The notes: generated by a model not told the origin, from the sequence alone. A stretch of DNA of 64,000 nucleotides from an uncultured Rickettsiales bacterium (GCA_934747265.1 CAKVGI010000007.1:1-64000); one strand, 5' to 3'. Shown: positions 8,828 through 18,322, numbered from the stretch's first letter. A program made the numbers and translations.

Positions 8828-10834
8828 ATGAATAAAAATTTCAAGAAAAATATTATAAGTTGGATGTTAATTATAGGTGCAATTTTCGTATTATCCAGCC
8901 TCTTTGATACAAATATTTCAAATAAAAACAATATTATATTTTCGGATTTTTTGAAAAAAATAGACAATAACGAAATTCAAAGTGTTGATATTCGCGGTAA
9001 AAATATAACTGGAAGATTAAAAGATGGTGAAAATTTTTATACTATGTCCGCTGAATATCCTGATTTAATTAAAGAATTAAAAGACAAAAATGTAGATGTT
9101 AGGGTATCTCCACTAATTACAAAAAGTGATAAATTTATTAGCTTTATATTAAGTTTATTGCCTTTTATTATTTTAGTTGCAATTTGGGTTTATTTTATGA
9201 AAGGTGCTGGCAATGGTGCTGGCGGTGCATTTAAATTTGGAAAATCAAAGGCAAAATTGGTACAAATGAAAGGTAAAATTACATTCAATGATGTTGCAGG
9301 TATAGATGAAGCAAAAGAAGAAGTAGCTGAACTTGTTGATTTTCTTAAAGAGCCAGAAAAATATACAAGAATTGGCGCAAAAATACCAAGAGGTTGCCTT
9401 TTGATCGGTGAACCAGGTACCGGTAAAACTTTATTAGCAAGAGCTATTGCTGGTGAAGCAAATGTTCCATTTTTCTTTATCTCTGGTTCGGATTTTGTTG
9501 AGATGTTTGTTGGTGTTGGTGCAAGTAGAGTTAGAGATATGTTTGAAGAAGCAAAGAAAAATGCGCCTTGTTTAATTTTTATTGATGAAATTGATGCAGT
9601 AGGAAGACATAGAGGTGTTGGTATTGGCGGTGGTAATGATGAAAGAGAACAAACATTAAACCAATTATTGGTTGAAATGGATGGTTTCGAAGGAAATGAG
9701 GGAGTTATTGTTATTGCAGCAACAAACAGGCCGGATGTTCTTGATAAAGCTTTAATGAGACCAGGTAGATTTGATAGACAAATAACAGTAAATCTTCCAG
9801 ATTATAAAGGTAGAGAAGAAATTCTGAAAGTTCATGCAAAAAAAGTACAATTAGCATCAGATGTTGATTTAAGCGTTATTGCAAAAGCAACACCGGGTTT
9901 TTCTGGTGCAGATTTAGCAAACTTAATTAATGAAAGTGCTTTATTGACAGCAAGAGTTAATAGAAAAAGAATTACTATGGAGGAAGTGGAAGAAGCAACA
10001 GACAAAATAGTTATGGGGCTAGCTAGAAAAAATAGACCAATGAAAGAAGAGGACAGAAAACTGACAGCTTACCATGAAGCTGGACATACAATAGTTGCTT
10101 TAAATTGCAAACACGTAGATCCATTACATAAAGTAACAATAATACCAAGAGGTAGAGCTGGTGGCGTTACGTCATTTTTACCAGAAGATGATAAAAATTA
10201 TGAAACAAAAATACAAATGCTTGAAGATATTATGGTTTCGTTTGGTGGAAGAATTGCTGAAGAAATGATTCTTGGCTCAGATAACATAACTGGCGGTGCA
10301 AGTAGTGATATAAAACAAGCAACAAGAATCGCTGAAAGGATGGTAACAATGTATGGTTTTAGTGATAAGCTTGGTCCTGTAAATTATGAAAAAAAGAGAA
10401 ATGCAGGCGAGACATATCAACTTGAAGGTAGTTCGGACAAAACTCTTGATTTAATTGATTCAGAAATTAAAAATATAATAGTTGAACAAAAGAAAAAAGC
10501 AGAAGAACTCTTAAAAAGCAAAAAGAAAGATTTAATTACACTTGCAGAAGCTTTATTAAAGTACGAAACACTTGATAAAGAACAAGTTGATAAAGTTTTA
10601 AAAGGTGAGAAAATTGAACCAGAAAAGGAAAATGTTGATTATAGTCAAATAAATTTCTCAACATTTGGGCCTTTTACAATTCAAGATATAGAAGAACAAA
10701 AAGAAAAAGATAGTGTTAAAAAAACAAAGACTAAAACAACAAAGAACAAAACTACAAAAAAGGAAGATGTTATTGACAAAGATAAGAAAAAAGTTCAAAA
10801 AAGAAAGATAAAAAAGGAAAAAGAGAATAAATAG
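8828..10834 (+). CDS. ftsH: ATP-dependent zinc metalloprotease FtsH
   Basis: This 668-aa membrane-anchored AAA+ protease degrades unassembled membrane proteins and selected cytosolic proteins. Two transmembrane segments (about residues 10-25 and 100-120) enclose a small periplasmic domain. Next come Walker A (GEPGTGKT, with Glu where Pro is usual), Walker B (LIFIDEIDAVG), the second region of homology ATNRPDVLDKALMRPGRFDR and the zinc site HEAGH. A Lys-rich tail of about 80 residues extends beyond the protease domain. The frame opens with TTG at 8780, but ATG 8828 (MNKNFKKNIISWML) fits the family N terminus. Confidence 0.97.
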   Translation: MNKNFKKNIISWMLIIGAIFVLSSLFDTNISNKNNIIFSDFLKKIDNNEIQSVDIRGKNITGRLKDGENFYTMSAEYPDLIKELKDKNVDVRVSPLITKSDKFISFILSLLPFIILVAIWVYFMKGAGNGAGGAFKFGKSKAKLVQMKGKITFNDVAGIDEAKEEVAELVDFLKEPEKYTRIGAKIPRGCLLIGEPGTGKTLLARAIAGEANVPFFFISGSDFVEMFVGVGASRVRDMFEEAKKNAPCLIFIDEIDAVGRHRGVGIGGGNDEREQTLNQLLVEMDGFEGNEGVIVIAATNRPDVLDKALMRPGRFDRQITVNLPDYKGREEILKVHAKKVQLASDVDLSVIAKATPGFSGADLANLINESALLTARVNRKRITMEEVEEATDKIVMGLARKNRPMKEEDRKLTAYHEAGHTIVALNCKHVDPLHKVTIIPRGRAGGVTSFLPEDDKNYETKIQMLEDIMVSFGGRIAEEMILGSDNITGGASSDIKQATRIAERMVTMYGFSDKLGPVNYEKKRNAGETYQLEGSSDKTLDLIDSEIKNIIVEQKKKAEELLKSKKKDLITLAEALLKYETLDKEQVDKVLKGEKIEPEKENVDYSQINFSTFGPFTIQDIEEQKEKDSVKKTKTKTTKNKTTKKEDVIDKDKKKVQKRKIKKEKENK

Positions 10835-11066
10835 TTTATATTTACCCTCCCATCTTTGTTTTTACTAGTTGTAATTATTTGGAAAAATAATAAGTAAAGT
10901 AAATTTGCATTAAAAAAATTCTTAATATGAATAATACCATTTTATAAGGTCATAAATTGATATTGTTTGTAAAATTTAATGATAATGTATAATAAAAGTG
11001 TAAAAATTTCTTTATTTTTAAAATGTTATAATATAACTTATTATTAAGTGAATTTTTATTTATGTA

Positions 11067-12227
11067 ATGTTTAAAAAAATAGTTATATTTTTTGTCGTAA
11101 TATTTTTTGATATGACTAGTGTTTTTGCTATTTCAAATAGTTCTGCTGGTTATTTTGATGTGCCAGCGGAAAGTCAGTATCTTGGATTATCAAATATGAA
11201 TAAAGAATTTAGAATAACATCTCTTATGAATAGCGCAATCATAAATGATTACAAAGCCGCTGAAATCTTTATTAATACTGGGGCAAATGTTAATGATAAA
11301 AATATAGCTAGCGTTACAGCATTACATTTAGCTTCAAGAAATGAAGCTCATGAAACAGCTCAAATTCTGTTAAGACATGGTGCAATAGTTGATCCACGAG
11401 ATAATGAACAATGGACCCCTCTTATGAGAGCAAGTTTAGCTGGTGATTTGGAAATGATTAAGATTTTAATGGGTTATGGTGCTGGTGCTTGGAATCAGAA
11501 TGAATTTGGCGATACACCAGTAGTACATGCAACTATGGCCGATTGTTATGAATGTGTAAAATATATATTGGAAAATGCCGGCGACTATCCATATCCATCT
11601 TTATTAACTTTACAATTAAAAAAAGCATTGGATATTGCAAATAAAAGATATAATGAACCATTAATTAAATTATTAAAAGATATGTTGGATAATATCAATA
11701 AAAAATATAGCAAAACTGGATTTGGTGATAGTGATAATTTAAATCCTGATGGAGATGGTAGATATAAAAACGGCGGTAATCAATACGATATAGATGGAAC
11801 AAGAACAATTGTTGAATTAATCTATGTATTTATGGGCAGAACAATATCTGCAAAAGATATTGAAGAAATGGGCAAAAAAGCTTATATTAATTCACAAAAA
11901 AGTAATTATGATAGAAAAGCTATAAACAGAAGCGATATAAGTTGTTCTATTAATTCCAAAAATTGCAAGAGAATTCTGATTAAAGATGAGACTATTTATA
12001 AATTATCAAAGTCAGTAGATAGTGTAGATAATAACAAAACCGTTGATAATAAAGAAGTGATATTCTTAAAAAAAGATAATACAAAAGATAGCAATATTAA
12101 GATACAAGATAATAAAGTTATCACGGATAAAAAAGTATATAACTTAAAACCAACAAAAAATAATATATATAATTTAAAAAAAACTAATAATACGTTAAAT
12201 AAAGATGCTATAATAGTTATTGAATAA
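11067..12227 (+). CDS. Secreted ankyrin-repeat protein
   Basis: This 386-aa protein starts with a signal peptide (hydrophobic FKKIVIFFVVIFFDMTSVFA). About four ankyrin repeats follow at roughly residues 50-180, including TALHLASRNEAHETAQILL, TPLMRASLAGDLEMIKILM and TPVVHATMADCYECVKYIL. The second half is hydrophilic, Asn/Lys-rich and repetitive (VDNNKTVDNKEV, NIKIQDNKVITDKK). Ankyrin proteins mediate protein-protein contacts and are often effectors in intracellular alphaproteobacteria. The Sec-type signal here fits a periplasmic or surface protein at least as well. rsmE starts one base after its stop codon. Confidence 0.82.
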   Translation: MFKKIVIFFVVIFFDMTSVFAISNSSAGYFDVPAESQYLGLSNMNKEFRITSLMNSAIINDYKAAEIFINTGANVNDKNIASVTALHLASRNEAHETAQILLRHGAIVDPRDNEQWTPLMRASLAGDLEMIKILMGYGAGAWNQNEFGDTPVVHATMADCYECVKYILENAGDYPYPSLLTLQLKKALDIANKRYNEPLIKLLKDMLDNINKKYSKTGFGDSDNLNPDGDGRYKNGGNQYDIDGTRTIVELIYVFMGRTISAKDIEEMGKKAYINSQKSNYDRKAINRSDISCSINSKNCKRILIKDETIYKLSKSVDSVDNNKTVDNKEVIFLKKDNTKDSNIKIQDNKVITDKKVYNLKPTKNNIYNLKKTNNTLNKDAIIVIE

Positions 12228-12228
12228 A

Positions 12229-12957
12229 ATGTCTAATATTAGAATTTTTGTTAATAATTCATTAAAAGTTGACAATGAAGTTGATATAATTGATAAACAA
12301 CATCATTATCTAGTTAATGTTATGAGGGTTAAGGTTGGGGACACAATAAAATTAATAAATGGAAAAGATGGGGAATTTTTATCTGACATAATTTTTTCCA
12401 ACAAAAAACGCTTAGTTTTGAAAATTTCAGAAAAAATCAAAGATTTTCGCACAAAAAAATTTCTTGGTTTGATATTTTCGCCAATACAAAAAATAGATTT
12501 ATTATTAAAAGGTGCAACCGAAATTGGTACTACTGATTTTTATCCAACGATAATGGAATATACTAATAAAACCAATATCAAATATAATAGAATTAAGGAT
12601 AATATAATTGAAGCGGTTGAACAATCAGAAAGAATTGATTTGCCAAATATAGCCAAAACAGTATCATTAAATGAAAGATTGCAAGAATTAAATAATGAAA
12701 AAAATATAATCTTTTTCTGTGAAGAAAGGACTTCAAACAACTCGCCATTAAATATCTATAATAATTCAAAAGACTATATAAATAATAAAAATATTTACGT
12801 CCTTATAGGTCCAGAAGGCGGTTTTTCTCAAAAAGAAAAAGAAATTATTAATTCATTTAAAAACATTATTTCTATAAATCTTGGTGATACAATTTTAAGA
12901 AGTGAAACAGCAACTGTTAGTGCTTTAAGCATTATAAAAGCATTTTACTATATTTAA
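12229..12957 (+). CDS. rsmE: 16S rRNA (uracil-1498-N3)-methyltransferase
   Basis: This SPOUT-family methyltransferase of 242 aa modifies U1498 of 16S rRNA in the small subunit. An N-terminal PUA-like domain (HHYLVNVMRVKVGDTIKLING) is followed by the knotted SAM-binding C terminus with LIGPEGGFSQKEKEII and LGDTILRSETATVSAL. The frame can be opened at TTG 12220, but ATG 12229 directly after the ankyrin gene stop gives the standard start MSNIRIFVN. It is probably cotranscribed with the ankyrin gene. Confidence 0.93.
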   Translation: MSNIRIFVNNSLKVDNEVDIIDKQHHYLVNVMRVKVGDTIKLINGKDGEFLSDIIFSNKKRLVLKISEKIKDFRTKKFLGLIFSPIQKIDLLLKGATEIGTTDFYPTIMEYTNKTNIKYNRIKDNIIEAVEQSERIDLPNIAKTVSLNERLQELNNEKNIIFFCEERTSNNSPLNIYNNSKDYINNKNIYVLIGPEGGFSQKEKEIINSFKNIISINLGDTILRSETATVSALSIIKAFYYI

Positions 12958-13018
12958 TTTGCTTATAGCCCATACACCTATATTTTTCAATTTTAATAGT
13001 TATATTAAGATTTATTTT

Positions 13019-13159
13019 TTAGCCAGAAAGATTTTTTATTTTGATACCAATTTTTCCATTTTCATTTTTCCAACAAAGCCATCCTTTATTAAATTTAATC
13101 AATTTTTTGACCATTTCTCTAACTTTATCTGTTAATCTATCTTCATGTATCATAGGCAT
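13019..13159 (-). CDS. Possible 46-aa small protein or gene remnant
   Basis: A minus-strand frame reads MPMIHEDRLTDKVREM, then a Lys-rich segment and GWLCWKNENGKIGIKI to a TAA stop. The composition (Trp, Cys, charged, helix then strand) looks more protein-like than the surrounding repeat sequence. There is no clear ribosome binding site and I recognise no family. It abuts the degraded end of the composite repeat and could be a fragment of a decayed gene. Confidence 0.25.
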   Translation of the reverse strand: MPMIHEDRLTDKVREMVKKLIKFNKGWLCWKNENGKIGIKIKNLSG

Positions 13160-13179
13160 CTACATTTTCCACTGCTAAG

Positions 13180-13900
13180 TTCTATGAACCTTTCTAGTTA
13201 AATATTATCAATTAATTTATCATGTTATGGAATTATACCAACTAAAATACCGCTTAACCTCTCTGCTAAAATATATCTTCCATTCCCTGCTAGGGGGTGC
13301 TCCTATATTCTTCGGTTAAGAGGCATTCTTCTATTTCCACTTGTTAAGGGTACTCTTCCATTTCCTCTCGCTAGGTGGGTATTCATCCCCACCCCCTCTG
13401 ATAAGGTCCCCTCATCCCCGCTAATAAGGATCTCTTTATTAAGGAGTGCTACCCACCTGATAATAATATCTCTGTTAAATGGTGCCATCTACCCTGATAA
13501 AAAATATTTCTCCACCCCCATAATAAGGGGGATATGGACATTCATCTTCCCCTGATAAGGGTGGGGTAAGGGGGGTTTAAATTACTTGATTATATTAAAT
13601 TACAATTATTATTTATATTATAAATAAAATAAATAACATTGTTTAATATATAATATACTTTATTATTCTTAATTCTTAATTTAAGATTCCAAACTTTATA
13701 CTCATTTTCAATTTTTAATTTTCAATTTTTAATTATTTATTTTGTTTTATTTCAAAAAATAAATGCTATCAACCCCCCCTGCTGACTTCGTCAGCCCCCC
13801 CTTATCAGGGGGGCAATGGGAGATATTTTACGTCAGCTCCACTCCTTATGAAGGGGGAGCGAGAGGGGTGATGTCCTACAATTGACTCCCCCATTACAAA
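13180..13900 (-). repeat. Composite repeat, full copy 1 (reverse orientation)
   Basis: Read on the minus strand, this copy has the order A arm (13771-13900), AT-rich core (13578-13770) and B arm (13180-13577). The A arm contains the palindrome GCTGACTTCGTCAGC next to CCCCCCTTATCAGGGGGG, and a second CGTCAGC unit. The inner border reads GGGGGGTTGATAGC then ATAAAACAAAATAAATAA. The other core border is TTTAAACCCCCCTTAC. The B arm has roughly ten TTATCAGG-type units that grow more degenerate away from the core. The same order is seen at 18615-19500 and 51180-51850. Confidence 0.85.
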
Positions 13901-14456
13901 TAAAAACAAGAAAAAGAAACCAATTTTCTACATTGCACTTACAAGGAAAGTAAATGTAAAGATTAATAAATCACCATATCCATCTTAATAAAACAAGGAT
14001 TAAAAATTTAACAACAATATAATGCAAAATAATCATTAACAAGACAGAGAAGATATAAAAAACTTATAAAAACAGAAGCAAAAAACATTCTTATAAGCGG
14101 ATAAAAAAGATTGTTTCTATTAATCACAAAAATCTCTTGATATAATAAAGATAATCAAAAACTCAATAAAATAAATAAAAAATTGCTTTAAATATTATTC
14201 TTAGTAAAAAGCAAAAAAGCTCAGTAATTTTACAATATATATTAAAATCAACAACATACTACCAATTTTTATCAAGAAATTCTTGATTAATAAAAAAATA
14301 TCTTAATAATAAAATTAGATGATGAATAAGCTCGCAGTTAATATGAAAAATCTTTTTTCTCCATATTTCTTACTATTTTTTGGTTTTTGTTTTTTGGTAT
14401 GGTTTTTTTGGGATATAATAGGAAGTGCTTTGACTTCCATATTTTAGATGTTTTAT
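13901..14456. other. AT-rich intergenic stretch without a recognisable gene
   Basis: No coding pattern, tRNA or clear terminator is seen. A short palindrome (ATCAAGAAATTCTTGAT, 14271-14287) has no U-tract on either side. An imperfect GGAAGT/ACTTCC hairpin at 14421-14438 lies just beyond the pgpA stop. Confidence 0.5.
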
Positions 14457-15050
14457 TTAGCTTGCAAAATAAGCAACGCTTATCAAAAAACTAGATATTA
14501 ATAAACAGACAGTACAACCAGCATATAAACCCGCAATAACGTCGTCCATAATAATTCCAACCGATCCATGTATATTAGAGTCTATATAGCCAACTAGTCC
14601 AATTTTTAGTATATCAAAAACTCTAAAAAATAGAAATGGAGTAAGTATCATAATTAAACTTGTGATTGATAATACAATTGCATTACTGAAAATATTGCTA
14701 ATAAAATCAGAATAATAGTATATAACTAATACGAATGGTATCATATAAGCTATTAATTGTCCAATAACTTCATCTATAACAACTTCACTTGGATCATCTT
14801 TTTTATTAATTCCAATATAAACTCCAATTGACCAGTTGGCAATAAACATTAAAACTAATACTATTGCAAAATAAATAAAAAATAAGTTTAACAAATCTGA
14901 AATTTTTGCATAAGACATTATTTTATTTATAAGTAAAAATAATGGAAATGTTATTGCGCTTCCAAATGTACCTGGTGCATACTTTATATTTCCAATGCCA
15001 AAAACCGTTGATAACAATGCAGCTATATCAAATTTTAAACTCTTTATCAT
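14457..15050 (-). CDS. pgpA: Phosphatidylglycerophosphatase A
   Basis: This 197-aa membrane phosphatase converts phosphatidylglycerol phosphate to phosphatidylglycerol in the inner membrane. The PgpA signatures are all present: GIGNIKYAPGTFGSAITFPL near the N terminus, KKDDPSEVVIDEVIGQLIA in the middle and FFRVFDILKIG...GIIMDDVIAGLYAG at the C terminus. The usual KP after FDI is KI here. It has four hydrophobic segments. It is the last gene of frr-uppS-cdsA-pgpA, 7 bp after cdsA, so phospholipid steps are grouped together. Confidence 0.92.
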   Translation of the reverse strand: MIKSLKFDIAALLSTVFGIGNIKYAPGTFGSAITFPLFLLINKIMSYAKISDLLNLFFIYFAIVLVLMFIANWSIGVYIGINKKDDPSEVVIDEVIGQLIAYMIPFVLVIYYYSDFISNIFSNAIVLSITSLIMILTPFLFFRVFDILKIGLVGYIDSNIHGSVGIIMDDVIAGLYAGCTVCLLISSFLISVAYFAS

Positions 15051-15057
15051 TTTTTAC

Positions 15058-15825
15058 CTAGAAAATATTATTACTAAACATAACTACCAACGCAATAATA
15101 GGAGCAACAAATGTTAAACCATCAATTCTATCCATAATTCCACCGTGTCCCGGAATAATATTACCACTATCTTTCACTCCAAAATGTCTCTTGAATTTTG
15201 ATTCCAAAAGATCACCACATTGTTCAGCAATAGAAATAAAGCCGGCAAAAATTATAAAAAATACAGCTGATTCTTTAAAAATTACAGAACTTAATAATCC
15301 TATAAACATTGATGCAAGCAATCCACCAAATGAACCAGACCAAGTTTTATTAGGACTTATTGTTGGAGCTAATTTTGGTCCGCCAAATGTTCTACCAACG
15401 ATTAACGCAAAAATATCAGTAGCCCATAAAATTAAAAATAACCAAAATACTATATCTGAGCCGTTTTCTGTACTTTTTATATAAATTAAAGAACTTAATG
15501 GTATTAAAATATAAGCTAATCCGCATATTTTAAAGAAATTACCATCATCTTCTTTTGTTGACATTATAGTTGTCCATTCGTAAGACATAATAATAGCAAC
15601 AAGAACCACGAAACTATCAAAAATTACTTTTGGACTATATATTAATAAAATAGCAATCGGCATAAGCACAATAGCTGTCAAAAATCTTGTTTTCAAGTAA
15701 TCTGGCATAAGACCAAACATTTTCTTAAAAAAATTTTCGCCTTTTTCAATACCTTCCTTCACTACGTTTTCGGTATTTTTTATTTCTTCTTTCAATACTT
15801 CTTCTTTTTTAAATTGTTCCACCAT
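15058..15825 (-). CDS. cdsA: Phosphatidate cytidylyltransferase (CDP-diglyceride synthase)
   Basis: This integral membrane enzyme makes CDP-diacylglycerol from phosphatidate and CTP. It is 255 aa from the chosen start, with a soluble charged N-terminal 50 residues and six to eight membrane segments. The CdsA signature is complete: SPNKTWSGSFGGLLASM, then EQCGDLLESKFKRHFGVKDSG and IPGHGGIMDRIDGL. The frame opens at 15864, but ATG 15825 has a good Shine-Dalgarno (AAAGGGAGAG) just upstream. That start overlaps uppS by 17 bp, giving translational coupling. Confidence 0.95.
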   Translation of the reverse strand: MVEQFKKEEVLKEEIKNTENVVKEGIEKGENFFKKMFGLMPDYLKTRFLTAIVLMPIAILLIYSPKVIFDSFVVLVAIIMSYEWTTIMSTKEDDGNFFKICGLAYILIPLSSLIYIKSTENGSDIVFWLFLILWATDIFALIVGRTFGGPKLAPTISPNKTWSGSFGGLLASMFIGLLSSVIFKESAVFFIIFAGFISIAEQCGDLLESKFKRHFGVKDSGNIIPGHGGIMDRIDGLTFVAPIIALVVMFSNNIF

Positions 15826-16522
15826 ATCTTCTCTCCCTTTTATTAAAATTATTAATAATATCATTTAGTAATTCCTTACTAAAATCTGGCCAGCAAACAT
15901 CTGTAATACAGAGTTCAGAGTATGCAATTTCCCATAACAAAAAATTGCTTAATCTATACTCATTTCCAGTTCTTATTACTAAATCAGGGTCTGGAATGTC
16001 TCCATAATATAGATTTTTTTTAAACAACTCCTCATCTACATCTTCAATAGATATATCATTATTTTTTATTTGTCCAATTATTTTTTTAGTTGTGTCTATA
16101 ATTTCCCTTCTGCCACCATAGTTAAATGCTATATTTAATTGTAATTTATTATTATTTTCTGTGTATTTTTCAATTTCATTAATTTGATTAATTATACTTT
16201 TTTCAACACCATCATCAACACCAATTACTTTAATTTTTACACCGTCTTTTTTAAACTTATCTTTTTTAATAGAGAGATAATTTTTTAACAAAGTCATAAT
16301 ATCATTTACTTCACTCCTATCTCTCTTCCAATTTTCAGTAGAAAAAGCGTAAACAGTCAAATATTTAATATTAAAATCAATACACCATTTAACAAACTCG
16401 CTTAATTTTTCGGCGCCAGCTCTATGTCCATCTTTTATATTTAAATTATTATGCTTAGCCCACCTGCGGTTTCCATCCATTATAACTGCAAGATGATTAA
16501 GTTTGTTTGCTTTTTCTAACAT
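15809..16522 (-). CDS. uppS: Undecaprenyl diphosphate synthase
   Basis: This 237-aa cis-prenyltransferase builds the C55 lipid carrier for peptidoglycan and other glycans. Catalytic and substrate motifs are MDGNRRWAK (metal-binding Asp), GHRAGAEKL, VYAFSTENWKR, FNYGGRREI and the C-terminal RLSNFLLWEIAYSELC. The usual RTSGE becomes RTGNE, a mild variation. It lies 3 bp after frr and overlaps cdsA. Confidence 0.95.
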   Translation of the reverse strand: MLEKANKLNHLAVIMDGNRRWAKHNNLNIKDGHRAGAEKLSEFVKWCIDFNIKYLTVYAFSTENWKRDRSEVNDIMTLLKNYLSIKKDKFKKDGVKIKVIGVDDGVEKSIINQINEIEKYTENNNKLQLNIAFNYGGRREIIDTTKKIIGQIKNNDISIEDVDEELFKKNLYYGDIPDPDLVIRTGNEYRLSNFLLWEIAYSELCITDVCWPDFSKELLNDIINNFNKRERRYGGTI

Positions 16523-16525
16523 AAA

Positions 16526-17074
16526 TTAAATCTTCATTATTTCATTTTCTTTTTCTAAAACCATTACATCAATTTTTTTAACAAAATCATCAGTTAATGT
16601 TTGTATTTTATCATTAAACTTTTTAACATCATCCTCAGAAAATTCATCTTTTTTCTTTTTGATTTCATCTAATGCATCTCTTCTATCATTTCTAATAGAA
16701 ACTTTTTTATCTTCACCATATTTTTTAACAAGTTTAGATAATTCTTTTCTTCTCTCTTCTGTTAATCTTGGAACATTAATTCTAATTACAAGTCCATCAA
16801 CTTTTGGAGTAAAACCTAAATTAGCTGCAATAATAGCTTTTTCAATAGGTGATACCATACTCTTATCCCAAGGTTGAATTGAAATTGTTGAAGCATCTGG
16901 AATAGAAATATTAGAAATTTGGTTTAAAGGCATAAAGCTACCATAAGACTCAACTCTAACAGTATCCAACAGACTTGGCGTAGCTCTGCCAGTTGATACA
17001 CTATTTAAATCATGTTTTAATGATTGAATTGCTTTATTCATATTTTCTTGCGCTTTACTAAATGCAATATCCAT
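16526..17074 (-). CDS. frr: Ribosome recycling factor
   Basis: This 182-aa protein splits post-termination ribosomes with EF-G. The typical start is followed by SLKHDLNSVSTGRATPSLLD, the hinge SIPDASTISIQPWDKSM and the C-terminal helix with INVPRLTEERRKELSKLVKKYGEDKKVSIRN (read as two adjoining parts). It is the first gene of the frr-uppS-cdsA-pgpA operon; pyrH, often upstream of frr, is absent here. Confidence 0.97.
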   Translation of the reverse strand: MDIAFSKAQENMNKAIQSLKHDLNSVSTGRATPSLLDTVRVESYGSFMPLNQISNISIPDASTISIQPWDKSMVSPIEKAIIAANLGFTPKVDGLVIRINVPRLTEERRKELSKLVKKYGEDKKVSIRNDRRDALDEIKKKKDEFSEDDVKKFNDKIQTLTDDFVKKIDVMVLEKENEIMKI

Positions 17075-17337
17075 ATTATTATATAATTAATTATTAAACT
17101 CATATTATTTAGTTTAATTTTATATTTAATAGTGTCAATAAAAAAATACATATTATTAAATTAATATTCATGTAATTAAAATTAAACCACTATTGATTTT
17201 TAATATATTAAAAAATCTATTTCTATCAATTTATTTTGCGTTAAATCTTTTTAATATTCTCTTTTCTCTTATTAAGAAGTATAATGTACCTACCAATAGA
17301 AATAAAAAAAACAATTAAAACTTTTTTTAAAAATTCC

Positions 17338-17461
17338 TTGACTTTCATTAAATAAATGTTAAAAATGTAGTATCCGAACAAATTAGTGCTGATTAAAGAT
17401 GAGTTGCAAAATCTTTAATGTTATTATTAATTTGATGTTTAATCAGTAAAAGGAAAAAAGA
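17338..17461 (+). promoter_or_regulatory. Leader of rpsL with two competing hairpins
   Basis: A -35-like TTGACT starts at 17338. Downstream, GATTAAAGAT (17391-17400) can pair with ATCTTTAATG (17411-17420). The overlapping CTGATTAAA (17389-17397) can instead pair perfectly with TTTAATCAG (17438-17446), whose end lies just before the AAAAGGAAAAA ribosome site. The two pairings exclude each other, the layout expected of a leader that controls translation or attenuation. Function is inferred. Confidence 0.4.
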
Positions 17462-17833
17462 ATGTCAACTATTAATCAATTGGTTAGAAAACCAAGAACA
17501 GATAAAAAAGTTAAGAGTAAAGCTCCTGCAATGAAGGGCTGTCCTCAGGTTAGAGGCGTTTGTGTTAGGGTGTATACAACAACCCCTAAAAAACCTAACT
17601 CAGCTTTGAGAAAAGTTGCCAGAGTTAAATTAACAAACGGCTTTGAAGTTATTGCTTATATTCCAGGTGAAGGACATAATCTCCAAGAACATAGTGTTGT
17701 TATGTTAAGAGGCGGTAGGGTTCCTGATCTTCCGGGTGTTAGATACCATATAATTAGAGGTGTATTAGATACACAAGGTATTAAAGATAGAAAAGTTAGA
17801 AGATCTAAATACGGTACTAAAAAAGCTAAATAA
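17462..17833 (+). CDS. rpsL: 30S ribosomal protein uS12
   Basis: This 123-aa ribosomal protein sits at the decoding centre. It is highly conserved, with CPQVRGVCVRVYTTTPKKPN, SALRKVARVKLTNGFEV, PGEGHNLQEHSVVMLRGGR and the basic C terminus. The PKKPNSALRK segment keeps the wild-type Lys linked to streptomycin sensitivity. A good AGGA ribosome site precedes the ATG. rpsG follows 21 bp after the stop. Confidence 0.99.
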   Translation: MSTINQLVRKPRTDKKVKSKAPAMKGCPQVRGVCVRVYTTTPKKPNSALRKVARVKLTNGFEVIAYIPGEGHNLQEHSVVMLRGGRVPDLPGVRYHIIRGVLDTQGIKDRKVRRSKYGTKKAK

Positions 17834-17854
17834 TAACGAATTGAGGATAAAAAA

Positions 17855-18322
17855 ATGAGAAGAAGAAGATCTCCGATTAGAGAAATCATTCCTGATGCAA
17901 GATATAATAGTGTTATGGTTACAAGATTAATCAACTCAATTATGCTTAATGGAAAAAAAGCTATAATAGAAAAGGCTGTTTATGGCGCTTTTGATATGAT
18001 AAAAGAAAAAATGAAAAAAGAACCATTAGAAGTATTTAATGAAGTTATTGAAAAATTAACCCCAACAGTTGAGGTTAGAGCTAGAAGAATTGGTGGTTCA
18101 ACATATCAAATTCCTACCGAAGTTAAAGAAAGAAGAGGAATTGCTCTTGCCTTAAAATGGTTAACAACTTCTGTTAGAAAACAATCTGGTAAAAATTTAT
18201 CAGAGAAAATTTATAGAGCTTTCAATGATGTATTAAATAATACAGGTTGGGCATATAAGAAGAAAGAAGAAGTATTCAAGATGGCAGAAGCTAATAAAGC
18301 ATTCTCTCATTACAGCTGGTAA
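17855..18322 (+). CDS. rpsG: 30S ribosomal protein uS7
   Basis: This 155-aa protein organises the 16S 3' major domain. The family sequence is seen throughout: RRRRSPIREIIPDARYN, TRLINSIMLNGKK, TVEVRARRIGGSTYQIPTEV and HYSW at the end. It follows rpsL in the str operon order, but fusA and tuf do not follow. A terminator hairpin and then a composite repeat occupy the place where fusA is normally found. Confidence 0.99.
   Translation: MRRRRSPIREIIPDARYNSVMVTRLINSIMLNGKKAIIEKAVYGAFDMIKEKMKKEPLEVFNEVIEKLTPTVEVRARRIGGSTYQIPTEVKERRGIALALKWLTTSVRKQSGKNLSEKIYRAFNDVLNNTGWAYKKKEEVFKMAEANKAFSHYSW

Noticed and set aside
13303..13488. Minus-strand 61-aa coding frame
   Set aside because: It lies entirely in the B arm of a composite repeat and its residues (SGDEGTLSEG, RMPLN) are translations of the repeat unit.
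14271..14287. Palindrome ATCAAGAAATTCTTGAT as terminator or operator
   Set aside because: No T run on either side and no promoter overlap; such palindromes are expected by chance in AT-rich sequence.
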